Assembly (NCBI RefSeq): GCF_014203855.1 | Contig: NZ_JACHJV010000001.1 | Location: 1,488,001 to 1,552,000 of the forward strand | Direction of reading: 5' to 3' | From: Kitasatospora kifunensis | Lineage (GTDB): Bacteria; Actinomycetota; Actinomycetes; Streptomycetales; Streptomycetaceae | DNA length: 64,000 bases | Shown here: piece after piece, positions 41,433 to 48,708 of the stretch | Numbering within the stretch: position 1 is the stretch's first letter | Layout of the letters: each line of letters begins with the position of its first letter | The notes under the pieces: model-generated | What the model saw: the letters and a program-made list of their open reading frames with translations, nothing else | Told to the model about the DNA's origin: nothing | The model's database searches: none | Program-made: the position numbers and the translations under genes

Positions 41433-41581
41433 TGGGCCACTGGATTTGGGGGGCATGGCTGCAGATCTGGCCGAACCTGGCCGCGAACGTGATCTGGGTG
41501 CCTGCTGCCGCCTTTCATCACGTGCTACTGAAGCGCCACATCACCCGCACGATGCAGCCGACCTCGAAGGAGGTGACTTGA
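41432..41581 (+). CDS. Small single-span membrane protein, candidate holin or pinholin
   Basis: A 49-aa protein starting in the stop of the DUF1003 gene (TGATG) and ending in the start of the endolysin gene (TGATG). Residues 3-32 form one Trp-rich hydrophobic helix (W-I-W-G-A-W-L-Q-I-W-P-N-L), followed by a basic tail. Size, topology and location directly before the endolysin fit a small holin. Confidence 0.55.
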   Translation: MGHWIWGAWLQIWPNLAANVIWVPAAAFHHVLLKRHITRTMQPTSKEVT

Positions 41582-42609
41582 TGGGCATCTATGGTCAGGA
41601 CTGGGCGAGTTACCAGTCGGCGATGCCGGACACGACCGGTCTGTCCTTCGCCTTCGTGAAGATCACCGAAGGCCTGTCGTACATCAACCCCCTGTGGCAG
41701 CAGCAGCGCGACCATGCCAAGGCCAACGGGCTTGTCTGGGGCGCGTACCACTACCCCCACATGCACAACTCCGATCGGGCCGAGGCGGACTTCTTCCTCG
41801 CGCAGAACGTCTGGCAGCCGGGCGACATGGTCGTCCTGGACTGGGAGGGGTACGACGCCGCTAACGCGAGCGTCAGCACCGCCGACCAGTTGGCGTACAA
41901 GGAGGATTACCTCACGTATGTGAAGTCCAAGCTGCCGAACAACCCGGTCGGCCTGTACTGCAACACGGACTACTGGAACCGAGTCGACACGACCGGGCAT
42001 CGCGGGGACTTCCTGTGGATCGCCACGAGTGGCCTGCCCGCCGGGCAACCGGGGATCCGTGCGTCCTGGCTGTTCCACCAGTACTCAGACTCTGGCAGTG
42101 CCGATCAGGACTACTGCCCTCTCGGCTCCACGGCCGAACTGCGCTCCTGGGCCCTGTCGTTCCAGCCTCCCCCGCCGCCGGCCCCAGCGCCGCAGTCGCA
42201 GCCCGCCCCAGCGCCCGCGCCAACTCCCCAAGGAGAAGAGATGGCTTCGCTCCCCATCCCGTTCGGCTTCGCCTTCGACCCGTCCGGGGCCCTCGCCGAC
42301 AGCACCAAGATGCTGGCCACCCCTGTACCCGAGCTCGGCGGTCCCCGCATCAACTACCGGCTGGTGGACCTGTCTCTCGGCTGCGACATGGGCTCCATGC
42401 GTGTCCGGATCGCGATCCACAACGAGCAGACCGGCTGGGCGGCCAACCGGATCTGGCAGGTCGACCTGCAGGCAACGGACAAGCGGTACCCGATTTGGCT
42501 GCAGAACGGCGACGACAAGATCAGCATCGGTCGGGTGCCCATGTCCGCGTCCGACACCAAGTCGGACAAGATTCCGGCTTCGCTCCTCATCGAGCCGGTC
42601 CTGGCCTAA
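41581..42609 (+). CDS. GH25 endolysin
   Basis: A 342-aa lysozyme. Residues 1-195 are a glycoside hydrolase family 25 domain: G-I-Y-G-Q-D7-W-A-S-Y-Q, F-A-F-V-K-I-T-E-G, G-A-Y-H-Y-P-H, V-V-L-D87-W-E89-G-Y-D, and W-L-F-H-Q-Y-S. D87 and E89 are the likely catalytic pair. A Pro/Ala-rich linker (about 197-222) joins a C-terminal domain of about 120 residues that is probably a cell-wall-binding module. It cleaves the glycan strands at lysis. There is no signal peptide, so it needs a holin. Confidence 0.9.
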   Translation: MGIYGQDWASYQSAMPDTTGLSFAFVKITEGLSYINPLWQQQRDHAKANGLVWGAYHYPHMHNSDRAEADFFLAQNVWQPGDMVVLDWEGYDAANASVSTADQLAYKEDYLTYVKSKLPNNPVGLYCNTDYWNRVDTTGHRGDFLWIATSGLPAGQPGIRASWLFHQYSDSGSADQDYCPLGSTAELRSWALSFQPPPPPAPAPQSQPAPAPAPTPQGEEMASLPIPFGFAFDPSGALADSTKMLATPVPELGGPRINYRLVDLSLGCDMGSMRVRIAIHNEQTGWAANRIWQVDLQATDKRYPIWLQNGDDKISIGRVPMSASDTKSDKIPASLLIEPVLA

Positions 42610-42642
42610 CACCTGCCTGCCGGCGACGAGTGATGGGAGCCC

Positions 42643-43020
42643 GTGATCTGGGCGAGCGCTGTGGAGGGGGCTCCGAGTGTGATGGGCATCAGTCTGCTGC
42701 AGGGCGGCGCGGCCGGGCTGGTGATGCTGATCGTGGTGCTGGTGCTACGCGGTCATCTCGTGCCGCGCACCGTGCTGCGGGACCTGCGGGCCGATCGGGA
42801 CCTGCGGATAGCGGAGATCATGCATGAGCGGGACACGTGGCGCGCCGCGTACGAGACCAGCGAGATGGGCCGTCACCTGGCCGAGGAGCAGTGCCGCGAA
42901 CTGCTCGAACTGTCCCGCACCGCGACCCACTTCCTCACGTCGCTACCGAAAGCGACGGGCCAGCAGGGGGTGACCGCCGGTGCGCCGCATGCTGCTGAGA
43001 CTCTGGCGTCACCGCCGTGA
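42643..43020 (+). CDS. Membrane protein with one helix and coiled coil, holin-like
   Basis: A 125-aa protein from GTG 42643. A hydrophobic segment (about residues 15-37; G-L-V-M-L-I-V-V-L-V-L) precedes a basic turn and a long charged coiled coil (L-R-A-D-R-D-L-R-I-A-E-I-M-H-E-R-D-T-W-R-A-A-Y). This is the common actinophage arrangement of a type-II-holin-like protein after the endolysin. The next frame begins inside it. Confidence 0.55.
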   Translation: MIWASAVEGAPSVMGISLLQGGAAGLVMLIVVLVLRGHLVPRTVLRDLRADRDLRIAEIMHERDTWRAAYETSEMGRHLAEEQCRELLELSRTATHFLTSLPKATGQQGVTAGAPHAAETLASPP

Positions 43021-43225
43021 TGGGGTGTCGCTGATCCGGTCGGTACCGCGCCCAACTGCGGGGCAGCGGGAGGCCGAGGCGGCACTGCGCAGGGCGGAGG
43101 CTGCCCGCCTGGCGTGCCAGGGACAGGCGGGTGAGGTGGCTGCGGCTGCTGAGCATTTGAGGGGGCTGAGGGCGCGCAACCATTTCGCTGAGGCGGTCCG
43201 GTTGACGCTGGAAGGGGGTCGCTGA
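42980..43225 (+). CDS. Small basic helical phage protein
   Basis: An 81-aa protein from GTG 42980 overlapping the previous gene by 41 bp. It is Arg-rich and helical (R-R-A-E-A-A-R-L-A-C-Q-G-Q-A-G-E-V-A-A-A-A-E), similar to short proteins that commonly follow lysis genes in actinophages. Its stop overlaps the next start (TGATG). The function is unknown. Confidence 0.5.
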   Translation: MRRMLLRLWRHRRDGVSLIRSVPRPTAGQREAEAALRRAEAARLACQGQAGEVAAAAEHLRGLRARNHFAEAVRLTLEGGR

Positions 43226-43587
43226 TGCTGGCGATTGCTGATCTGTCGCGCCTGAATTGGTCGCAGCTCGCGAACCTGACCGCCTCGGCGCTGATTGCCC
43301 TGTCGTGTATCCGCACGGTGCTCGTGTACCGGCGGGCACCTTGGAGGAGCAGTCGAGTGGGCCGTCACATGATGACGGTCACTGTCTCGATCGGGCTTTT
43401 GGGCGCGTACACCGTGGCCTCGGCACTTTGGCCAGCAGGCTGCATTGCGGACGTGCTGCGGATCGTCCGAGTAGCCGTGCTGATCACCCTGGCTGTCCTC
43501 ATGCACCAGCGAGCCCGCATGGTCGCGGACGGACGCCGCGGCCGGCTCGAACCGATCAGGGACCCGATGAAAGAGTCTCAGCAGTAG
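43225..43587 (+). CDS. Small multi-span membrane protein
   Basis: A 120-aa protein with three hydrophobic helices (about residues 14-30, 50-70, 78-95) and a basic C-terminus (R-A-R-M-V-A-D-G-R-R-G-R-L). It is the last gene of the lysis cluster, just before a strong convergent terminator. It may be an accessory lysis or superinfection-exclusion membrane protein; the family is not recognised. Confidence 0.5.
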   Translation: MLAIADLSRLNWSQLANLTASALIALSCIRTVLVYRRAPWRSSRVGRHMMTVTVSIGLLGAYTVASALWPAGCIADVLRIVRVAVLITLAVLMHQRARMVADGRRGRLEPIRDPMKESQQ

Positions 43588-43591
43588 CAAT

Positions 43592-43624
43592 GCCCCCGCC
43601 TTGGCCTTCGGGCCGGGCGGGGGC
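43592..43624. terminator. Convergent terminator ending the late operon
   Basis: GCCCCCGCC pairs with GGCGGGGGC, enclosing a nested GGCC-TTCG-GGCC hairpin, followed by GCTTCT. It lies between the + strand lysis genes and the minus-strand regulator gene and may serve both. Confidence 0.65.
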
Positions 43625-43644
43625 GCTTCTATGTGCCCGCAGGA

Positions 43645-44370
<726 letters not shown>

Positions 44371-44874
44371 TCAGAGGGCGGTGATGGCGGCACGGATCCC
44401 GGCGACGATGTTCTGCCAGACCTGCTCGCGGCTGGCGATGCGGGACTCGCCGTAGCCGTAGCGGAAGCGGAGCTTGCCGTCAGCGGCATCGAACCAGACT
44501 TTCTCGATGGAGCCGAGGATCTTGCTGGCCTGGGAGTTAGAGATGCCCTCGCCCCGATAGGCGGCGGCGGAGATGTTGCCGCTGTTGTAGTAAGACAGCT
44601 CCAGGCCAGCGAGTTCAGTCCAGTTGTTGATGTAGACACGGCACATGCCGTTCTTCTCCCACAGCTGGCCGCCGATCGCGGTGAGGGTCTCGACGGAGAA
44701 GATGACCTTAGCCTTGCGGAGCAGCTTGGGGAGGTTGATGCGGTAGGCGAGGGACGTGGCGTCGATGACCCAGCGGCGGCCGGTCTTGGTGGCGGTGATG
44801 GCGCCGCGGCGGCACCAGGTGCGGATGGTGGCGACGGTGACCCCGGCCTGCTTGGCTGCGGCAATGGTGTCCAT
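44371..44874 (-). CDS. MerR/excisionase-type HTH protein
   Basis: A 167-aa minus-strand protein. Residues 1-50 form a helix-turn-helix of the DNA-binding MerR/HTH_17 type (A-A-K-Q-A-G-V-T-V-A-T-I-R-T-W-C-R-R-G-A-I-T-A-T-K-T-G-R-R-W-V-I-D). The C-terminal part is an unrecognised alpha/beta domain with L-E-L-S-Y-Y-N-S-G-N-I-S-A-A-A-Y-R-G. A perfect palindrome lies 60 bp upstream, overlapping its likely promoter, so autoregulation is plausible. It is transcribed towards the other regulator and probably in one operon with it. Confidence 0.65.
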   Translation of the reverse strand: MDTIAAAKQAGVTVATIRTWCRRGAITATKTGRRWVIDATSLAYRINLPKLLRKAKVIFSVETLTAIGGQLWEKNGMCRVYINNWTELAGLELSYYNSGNISAAAYRGEGISNSQASKILGSIEKVWFDAADGKLRFRYGYGESRIASREQVWQNIVAGIRAAITAL

Positions 44875-44933
44875 CGTGTTCTCCCCTGCGGGTGGGGTCT
44901 GGGCCCGTGCCCTGACCTCATGACTCCAATGTA

Positions 44934-44952
44934 GCGTCCTAATTTAGGACGC
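44934..44952. promoter_or_regulatory. Perfect operator palindrome between regulator and CRISPR-like array
   Basis: GCGTCCTAA-T-TTAGGACGC is a perfect 9-bp inverted repeat in the AT-rich interval upstream of the minus-strand MerR-like gene. On the minus strand TACATT, a possible -10, follows directly. The array lies on the other side, so a protein bound here could control both directions. Confidence 0.6.
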
Positions 44953-45050
44953 GCAAGCCTGATTGAACATCAACTCTAATTACCTAGAAGCAATCTGAAC
45001 TCCTCCGAGTGAAGCGGCCACCATCGGAGCGCCTCCAGTGCTACGGTGAA

Positions 45051-45201
45051 GTCGTCCCCGGGAAACCGGGGGTGATCCGTGTGGGGTGTAAGACTTCCAT
45101 GTGGATGCGCAATCCTCCCCACGCAAGTGGGGGTGACCCGTGCGGGATGTACACCACTCGGGATCAGCACTACCTTCCCCACGCAGGTGGGGGTCAGCTT
45201 C
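45051..45201 (+). CRISPR. Three-repeat mini CRISPR-like array (type I-E-like repeats)
   Basis: Three 29-bp repeats at 45051-45079, 45112-45140 and 45172-45200 are separated by unique spacers of 32 bp (45080-45111) and 31 bp (45141-45171), the size classes of type I-E. Each repeat keeps a CCCC..GGGG hairpin of six pairs, with compensatory change: CCCCGG-GAAA-CCGGGG in the first, CCCCAC-GCAA-GTGGGG in the second and CCCCAC-GCAG-GTGGGG in the third. The last repeat is degenerate at its 3' end, as is usual. An AT-rich stretch precedes the array and a strong terminator follows at 45222. No cas gene lies in the window, so it would depend on host Cas proteins. Confidence 0.65.
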
Positions 45202-45221
45202 GCCCCGCGATCGCGGGGATC

Positions 45222-45253
45222 AGGCCCCGCTCTCCTTCGGGAGGGCGGGGCCT
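45222..45253 (+). terminator. Strong terminator after the CRISPR-like array
   Basis: AGGCCCCGC pairs with GCGGGGCCT around an inner CTCC-TTCG-GGAG stem, followed by TTCG. It ends + strand transcription from the array. A separate perfect palindrome (CCCCGCGATCGCGGGG, 45203-45218) lies just before it. Confidence 0.7.
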
Positions 45254-45288
45254 TTCGTCATACCCGGATGCCGCTACTATGCTGCCCT

Positions 45289-46275
45289 CTACGCGCTGTA
45301 CTCGCTGATCGTGATCCCCTTCGAGCGCCACGGCTCCGGCGTCTCGTCAGCATCAGCCAGGCGCTGCATCCACTCCAACTGCCCGACGAAATAGCTCCAG
45401 TACGGGGTGCCGCCATCAACCCCCTTGTCGAATGTCAAGATCGGACCGTCGGTACCCCGCTTCCCATGCCCGTACAGCATCACCCTCACCGAGTCGTCGA
45501 CACGCTCAATAGCGAAGCTGCACGGAAAGTCGTACAGGTAGATCTTCAGGTCCCCAGCATCGCGAGCTGCAGCCTGAGCCAACGGGCGCAGCACCTCCCG
45601 CTCATACCTGGCCGGGTCCTCCATCGCGGCCTCTGCCGGCTCCAGCCGGTAGCGGTCGCGGCGGCTCGCACAGTGCGGATCCATGATGAAGATCCGCACC
45701 GGGATTTCACGCGACCTCGCGGTGAAGAGTGGCAGCATCTCGTCGCTGCCGTAGAAGTTCCGGGTGAGCCCGAACATCGTGATCTGCTGACGTGCGGCAC
45801 GCAGCCGACTCACCAGGTCTGACTTCGACTCCAAGCCCGTATGTGGGAACAGGTCGGCCACGCCGGCTTGCTCTAGGTGACTCACCATGGCTCCACTGTA
45901 GTCACGGCCGAAGCCGAGGCGGTCCGGCCGCGTGGCGTACACGCGGCACAAGTAGTCAATGCGCTCGTCGCTGGGACGCCGCTGGCCGTGCTCCCAGCGG
46001 CATAGCTCGGCATCACTGATGGTCGGCGGCCGCAGGCCATCGTGCACGTAGGCCAGGTCAATCCTGGCGCTGAGTTCCGGGCGACTCCACCCTTTGGCCC
46101 ACCGATGAGCCTCGAGGGGATGTGTCCCTGGGGTGGCCGCGAGGATCAGATCGATCACCTCGGCGATCGGCAGGCCCTCGCGCAGGCCGTTGATTCTGAT
46201 GTCAGAGGCAATCCGGTCTGCCCGGCGCCGAGATGCGCGGTCCACGCGTGGAGTTGACGAGGTCACAGATCCCAT
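45289..46275 (-). CDS. XRE-family regulator with DUF5919 sensor domain
   Basis: A 328-aa minus-strand protein; ATG 46275 is preferred over TTG 46293, which lies inside a palindrome. The N-terminal part includes a helix-turn-helix (W-S-R-P-E-L-S-A-R-I...T-I-S-D-A-E-L-C-R-W-E-H-G-Q-R-R-P). Residues ~145-325 match DUF5919: H-T-G-L-E-S-K-S-D-L-V-S-R-L-R-A-A-R-Q-Q-I-T, then F-I-M-D-P-H and Y-L-Y-D-F-P-C-S-F. Such proteins are common in Streptomyces and may sense nucleotides or lipids through a phospholipase-D-like fold. It is divergent from a zinc-ribbon gene across a palindromic operator. Confidence 0.7.
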   Translation of the reverse strand: MGSVTSSTPRVDRASRRRADRIASDIRINGLREGLPIAEVIDLILAATPGTHPLEAHRWAKGWSRPELSARIDLAYVHDGLRPPTISDAELCRWEHGQRRPSDERIDYLCRVYATRPDRLGFGRDYSGAMVSHLEQAGVADLFPHTGLESKSDLVSRLRAARQQITMFGLTRNFYGSDEMLPLFTARSREIPVRIFIMDPHCASRRDRYRLEPAEAAMEDPARYEREVLRPLAQAAARDAGDLKIYLYDFPCSFAIERVDDSVRVMLYGHGKRGTDGPILTFDKGVDGGTPYWSYFVGQLEWMQRLADADETPEPWRSKGITISEYSA

Positions 46276-46294
46276 ATTGACGCATGGCGTCAAT
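46276..46294. promoter_or_regulatory. Operator palindrome between divergent genes
   Basis: ATTGACGC-ATG-GCGTCAAT is a perfect 8-bp inverted repeat directly adjoining the ATG of the minus-strand DUF5919 regulator. Autoregulation by that protein is the simplest reading. Confidence 0.6.
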
Positions 46295-46349
46295 GGTTAT
46301 GGCGAGGTTGCGCATAGTGCCTGGTCTACTTCCTGCCGATGCTGATCTC

Positions 46350-46664
46350 GTGGCGACAACATCAACTGACACACCATGCGCCGACTGCGGCGCCAAGGAC
46401 GCCCCGCATCTCGGGGAAACCAAGACGACCAGGATCGCGGACGGCGTCGTACGGGACGAGCGGGTCCGCCGCTGCACCCCATGCCAGCTGGCCCGCCCCC
46501 GCTACGAGCCCGAGCAGATCTACTCCGGCCATTGGGTGATCCGGGACCGCCGCTACGGCGTCATCGTCGCCACCGACGACGATGACTGCAGTCCGCGGAT
46601 CTACTCCAGCCGCGACACCGCGCAGGCCAGCCTCGATGAACTGGTGAGCCGTGGCGCGCTCTGA
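46350..46664 (+). CDS. Zinc-ribbon protein
   Basis: A 104-aa protein most likely from GTG 46350 (M-A-T-T-S-T-D-T-P-C-A-D-C-G); the frame is open to ATG 46284, but that codon lies in the centre of an operator palindrome. C-A-D-C and C-T-P-C form a four-cysteine zinc ribbon. The C-terminal half is a small beta module (S-G-H-W-V-I-R-D-R-R-Y-G-V-I-V-A-T). Its stop region overlaps the next small gene. The function is unknown; DNA or RNA contact is possible. Confidence 0.5.
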   Translation: MATTSTDTPCADCGAKDAPHLGETKTTRIADGVVRDERVRRCTPCQLARPRYEPEQIYSGHWVIRDRRYGVIVATDDDDCSPRIYSSRDTAQASLDELVSRGAL

Positions 46665-46812
46665 CGAGGCCCCCGACCGGCCCTGGTGGGAGGCCGCCGC
46701 ACACCGCGCCGGACGGACCGTCATCGGACGGCAACTCACCCCCAAGACCCCCGCGCCGGCCCCCAGCCGCTCGGCCGACGCGGGCACCGGACGGCCCAGC
46801 CCCCACTGCTGA
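46651..46812 (+). CDS. Very small hypothetical protein
   Basis: A 53-aa frame from GTG 46651, overlapping the end of the zinc-ribbon gene by 14 bp. It starts M-A-R-S-D-E-A-P-D-R-P-W-W-E-A-A-A-H-R-A and ends in a Pro/Ser-rich tail. Small proteins with this D-R-P-W-W opening recur next to Streptomyces mobile-element regulators. Overlap and frame preservation support it modestly. Confidence 0.35.
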   Translation: MARSDEAPDRPWWEAAAHRAGRTVIGRQLTPKTPAPAPSRSADAGTGRPSPHC

Positions 46813-46864
46813 GCCACCGGACGGCCGCCTGGTCCCGGTCATCCCCCGCTGGGACCGGGCGGCC

Positions 46865-47479
46865 TCACGACAACCGCAGTCGCCACCGATCAGCCGGCAG
46901 CACCAGGTCCGCGGTCTCTACCGGCTGCTCGGCCAGGTAGCGGGTACGGCGCACGAGCCAGGATCGGAGACCGGTGGCTAACCCGAGAGAGTCAGCCTCA
47001 GCTGGCGTCAGTTCGTGGAACTCGGCCTCCGAGACGCTGCGGTCCCATGCGTCGGCACGCGAGCCGGCCCACCAGGTAGTCACCAGGTGACTCGGCCGCA
47101 GGTCCGGGTCGAGGCACTCGAACCGGACCCATTGGAGCCGCCTGCCGACTGTGACGCCGAGGCGGTCCGCGAGGTCAGCGGACGCGGCACAGCTCCCTGT
47201 CCCCCCGCCATCCCCATGCGGTCCGGGCCAGTCAGCGTCAGGAGAGATGAGTGTTCGCACAGCAGGAGGATGCGCCACGTACAGGCGGCTGCGGGGCGTT
47301 CCTTCAAGTTCGCCACTGCGTCGCATGATCGTCATCGCACGGCGGATGGATCCGTCGCCCAGGGCTAGTTCGATGGCCAGGCGGTGGCGGGAGGGGATCT
47401 GGTGGCCGGGTGGCCAGGTGCCATTGGCGATCCGTTGGCGGATCTGGGCGATGGCGCGCTGATAGGGCGCGACCGGCAT
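46865..47479 (-). CDS. GntR-family transcriptional regulator
   Basis: A 204-aa minus-strand protein starting at ATG 47479 with GGGGAAT upstream; the longer frame to 47554 lacks a ribosome site. Residues 1-70 are a GntR winged helix (Y-Q-R-A-I-A-Q-I-R-Q-R-I-A-N-G-T-W-P-P-G-H-Q-I-P-S-R...S-I-R-R-A-M). The rest is a degenerate UTRA-like effector domain (D-R-L-G-V-T-V-G...T-T-W-W). In pSAM2-type integrative elements a GntR repressor (KorSA) keeps transfer and excision genes off; a like role here fits the element's conjugative half but is inferred. Confidence 0.7.
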   Translation of the reverse strand: MPVAPYQRAIAQIRQRIANGTWPPGHQIPSRHRLAIELALGDGSIRRAMTIMRRSGELEGTPRSRLYVAHPPAVRTLISPDADWPGPHGDGGGTGSCAASADLADRLGVTVGRRLQWVRFECLDPDLRPSHLVTTWWAGSRADAWDRSVSEAEFHELTPAEADSLGLATGLRSWLVRRTRYLAEQPVETADLVLPADRWRLRLS

Positions 47480-47609
47480 GGGATTCCCCGGTAAGAGTGA
47501 CTGGCCGTTAGCTGTGGGCCACAGTAGGGATCGGTGCCGATCTGGGTTAGCCAAGATGAGGCGCCGGGTAGGACCGGGGCATTGACCTGGAGGTAGACCT
47601 AGATCACCC

Positions 47610-47638
47610 TGGTCATCAACTGCGAACGTTTGTACGAT
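47610..47638 (+). promoter_or_regulatory. Candidate promoter of the zinc-ribbon gene
   Basis: TGGTCA (47610-47615) and TACGAT (47633-47638) are spaced by 17 bp. Just downstream CCTTGG-CATATGC-CCAAGG (47644-47662) forms an inverted repeat that could be an operator. Confidence 0.4.
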
Positions 47639-47723
47639 TACAGCCTTGGCATATGCCCAAGGACCGTGCCAAGACGCCCAATATCAAGGGCCGGATCTCA
47701 CGAGGAAAACCGAGGTACTGGGC

Positions 47724-47960
47724 ATGAGCACGTCGTTGTCCGAGGCCGTCCGGTCCGCCTACCAGTGGTCGACAGGCTCCTGCTTCCGATGCGGCGCGGA
47801 GGGCGTGGAAGTGGCCGAGCTGGGGCCGATTGGTCCGGCAGAGCAGGAGATCGTTCTCTTCGCCTGCGCCGACTGTCTCGCCACCCTGGAGGCCGATCGC
47901 GAGACCGCTGCACGCCGCGCTGGCGTGCCTTACATCCCTGGCGGGGTCATCCCGAGGTAG
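47724..47960 (+). CDS. Small zinc-ribbon protein at the element's right end
   Basis: A 78-aa protein from ATG 47724 (GAGGT upstream). It contains C-F-R-C (residues 20-23) and a later C-A-D-C, which together can bind one zinc ion. It is the last gene before the attachment region. Small zinc-ribbon proteins near att sites can be excision factors or regulators, but no direct evidence is visible. Confidence 0.55.
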   Translation: MSTSLSEAVRSAYQWSTGSCFRCGAEGVEVAELGPIGPAEQEIVLFACADCLATLEADRETAARRAGVPYIPGGVIPR

Positions 47961-48211
47961 CGAGTGGTCGCACCGACGGTCGCATCGACCCCCGGTCACC
48001 GGGGGGGCATATGGGCACGTCAGCAGCCCCGCCCATGATCATCTACGTAGGGTTTTGATAGAGGCCCACGCCCCGTAGGGCAACCATAGAGATCCATTGG
48101 TACCAAAATCAGACTAACGCGTACCAAGATGTACCTAGTCCATACCAGCAGGTCACAGGGCTAGTACTCGACCACCCGAACAACGCCCCAGGTCAACGCC
48201 TCCCACCACCT
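47961..48211. other. Non-coding right arm of the element
   Basis: This interval holds no convincing gene. It contains the hairpin CCCCCGG-TCA-CCGGGGG (47989-48005) and several short TACCA/TACCAA direct repeats between about 48,100 and 48,150, as phage attachment arms often do. Confidence 0.4.
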
Positions 48212-48225
48212 GTGTACGCCGAGTA
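48205..48225. other. Probable right attachment site (attR) junction
   Basis: Sequence to the right reads as the C-terminal codons of a 3-hydroxyacyl-CoA dehydrogenase; sequence to the left is non-coding element DNA. The recombination core therefore lies at about 48,205-48,225. Precise core bases cannot be set without the left junction. Confidence 0.5.
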
Positions 48226-48334
48226 CAAGGAGCCCCTGTACGCGGCCCCGCCGCTGCTCTCCCGGATGGTCGACGCGGGCCTGCTCGGCCGCAAGTCCGG
48301 CCGCGGCTTCTACGACTACTCCGCCACCGCCTGA
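48212..48334 (+). pseudogene. 3' fragment of a 3-hydroxyacyl(butyryl)-CoA dehydrogenase gene
   Basis: Forty codons up to TGA 48332-48334 encode Y-A-E-Y-K-E-P-L-Y-A-A-P-P-L-L, M-V-D-A-G-L-L-G-R-K-S-G-R-G-F-Y-D-Y, the invariant C-terminus of FadB2/Hbd-type 3-hydroxybutyryl-CoA dehydrogenases. There is no start or preceding domain; the remainder of the gene should lie beyond the left end of the integrated element. The enzyme acts in beta-oxidation and butyryl-CoA or PHB metabolism. Whether the element restores a full-length C-terminus at its left end cannot be seen here. Confidence 0.8.
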
Positions 48335-48368
48335 GCTGCCAACTCACGCCAGGACAGCGGATAGCAGG

Positions 48369-48405
48369 GGCCCCGATCCAGACCTAGACGGTCTGGATCG
48401 GGGCC
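48369..48405. terminator. Perfect bidirectional hairpin terminator
   Basis: GGCCCCGATCCAGACC pairs over all 16 bases with GGTCTGGATCGGGGCC across TAGAC. It ends transcription of the dehydrogenase gene and insulates the vapBC pair. Confidence 0.7.
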
Positions 48406-48429
48406 TCTGCTATGTGCCGCCCACTCGTC

Positions 48430-48467
48430 ATGTTGGTGAAGTACAATGGGATATACATAGCCAACAT
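48430..48467 (+). promoter_or_regulatory. vapBC promoter and operator region
   Basis: An AT-rich patch with TATACA (48452-48457) is bracketed by the inverted repeat ATGTTGG (48430-48436) and CCAACAT (48461-48467). VapBC complexes normally repress their own promoter by binding such repeats. Confidence 0.5.
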
Positions 48468-48486
48468 CGATCGACGGAGGTGCCGG

Positions 48487-48708
48487 ATGTCCGTGACACA
48501 GATCGACATCGACGAAGAGGCGCTGGAGCGCGCGATGACTCTCGCCGGAGTGCGGACCAAGAAAGACGCCGTCAACCTCGCCCTCCGCTTCTACGCCGAG
48601 CAGCAGGAGCGCGCAGCTCGCATCAGCCGGCACTTCGACCGGGCGCGGCAATGGACGGCTGTCGAGCACGCTGAGCGTCTACACCAGGCCGAGAAGGACG
48701 CCCGGTGA
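48487..48708 (+). CDS. VapB-family antitoxin
   Basis: A 73-aa protein from ATG 48487 (CGGAGG upstream). It has the ribbon-helix-helix pattern of type II antitoxins: V-T-Q-I-D-I-D-E-E-A-L-E-R-A-M-T-L-A-G-V-R-T-K-K-D-A-V-N-L-A-L-R-F-Y, then a helical toxin-binding tail (R-H-F-D-R-A-R-Q-W-T-A-V-E-H-A). It neutralises the downstream PIN toxin and represses the operon. Its stop overlaps the toxin's GTG start (GTGA). Confidence 0.85.
   Translation: MSVTQIDIDEEALERAMTLAGVRTKKDAVNLALRFYAEQQERAARISRHFDRARQWTAVEHAERLHQAEKDAR

Noticed and set aside
45203..45218. CCCCGCGATCGCGGGG palindrome as a fourth CRISPR repeat
   Set aside because: It directly abuts the third repeat with no spacer; it is more likely part of the transcription end structure.
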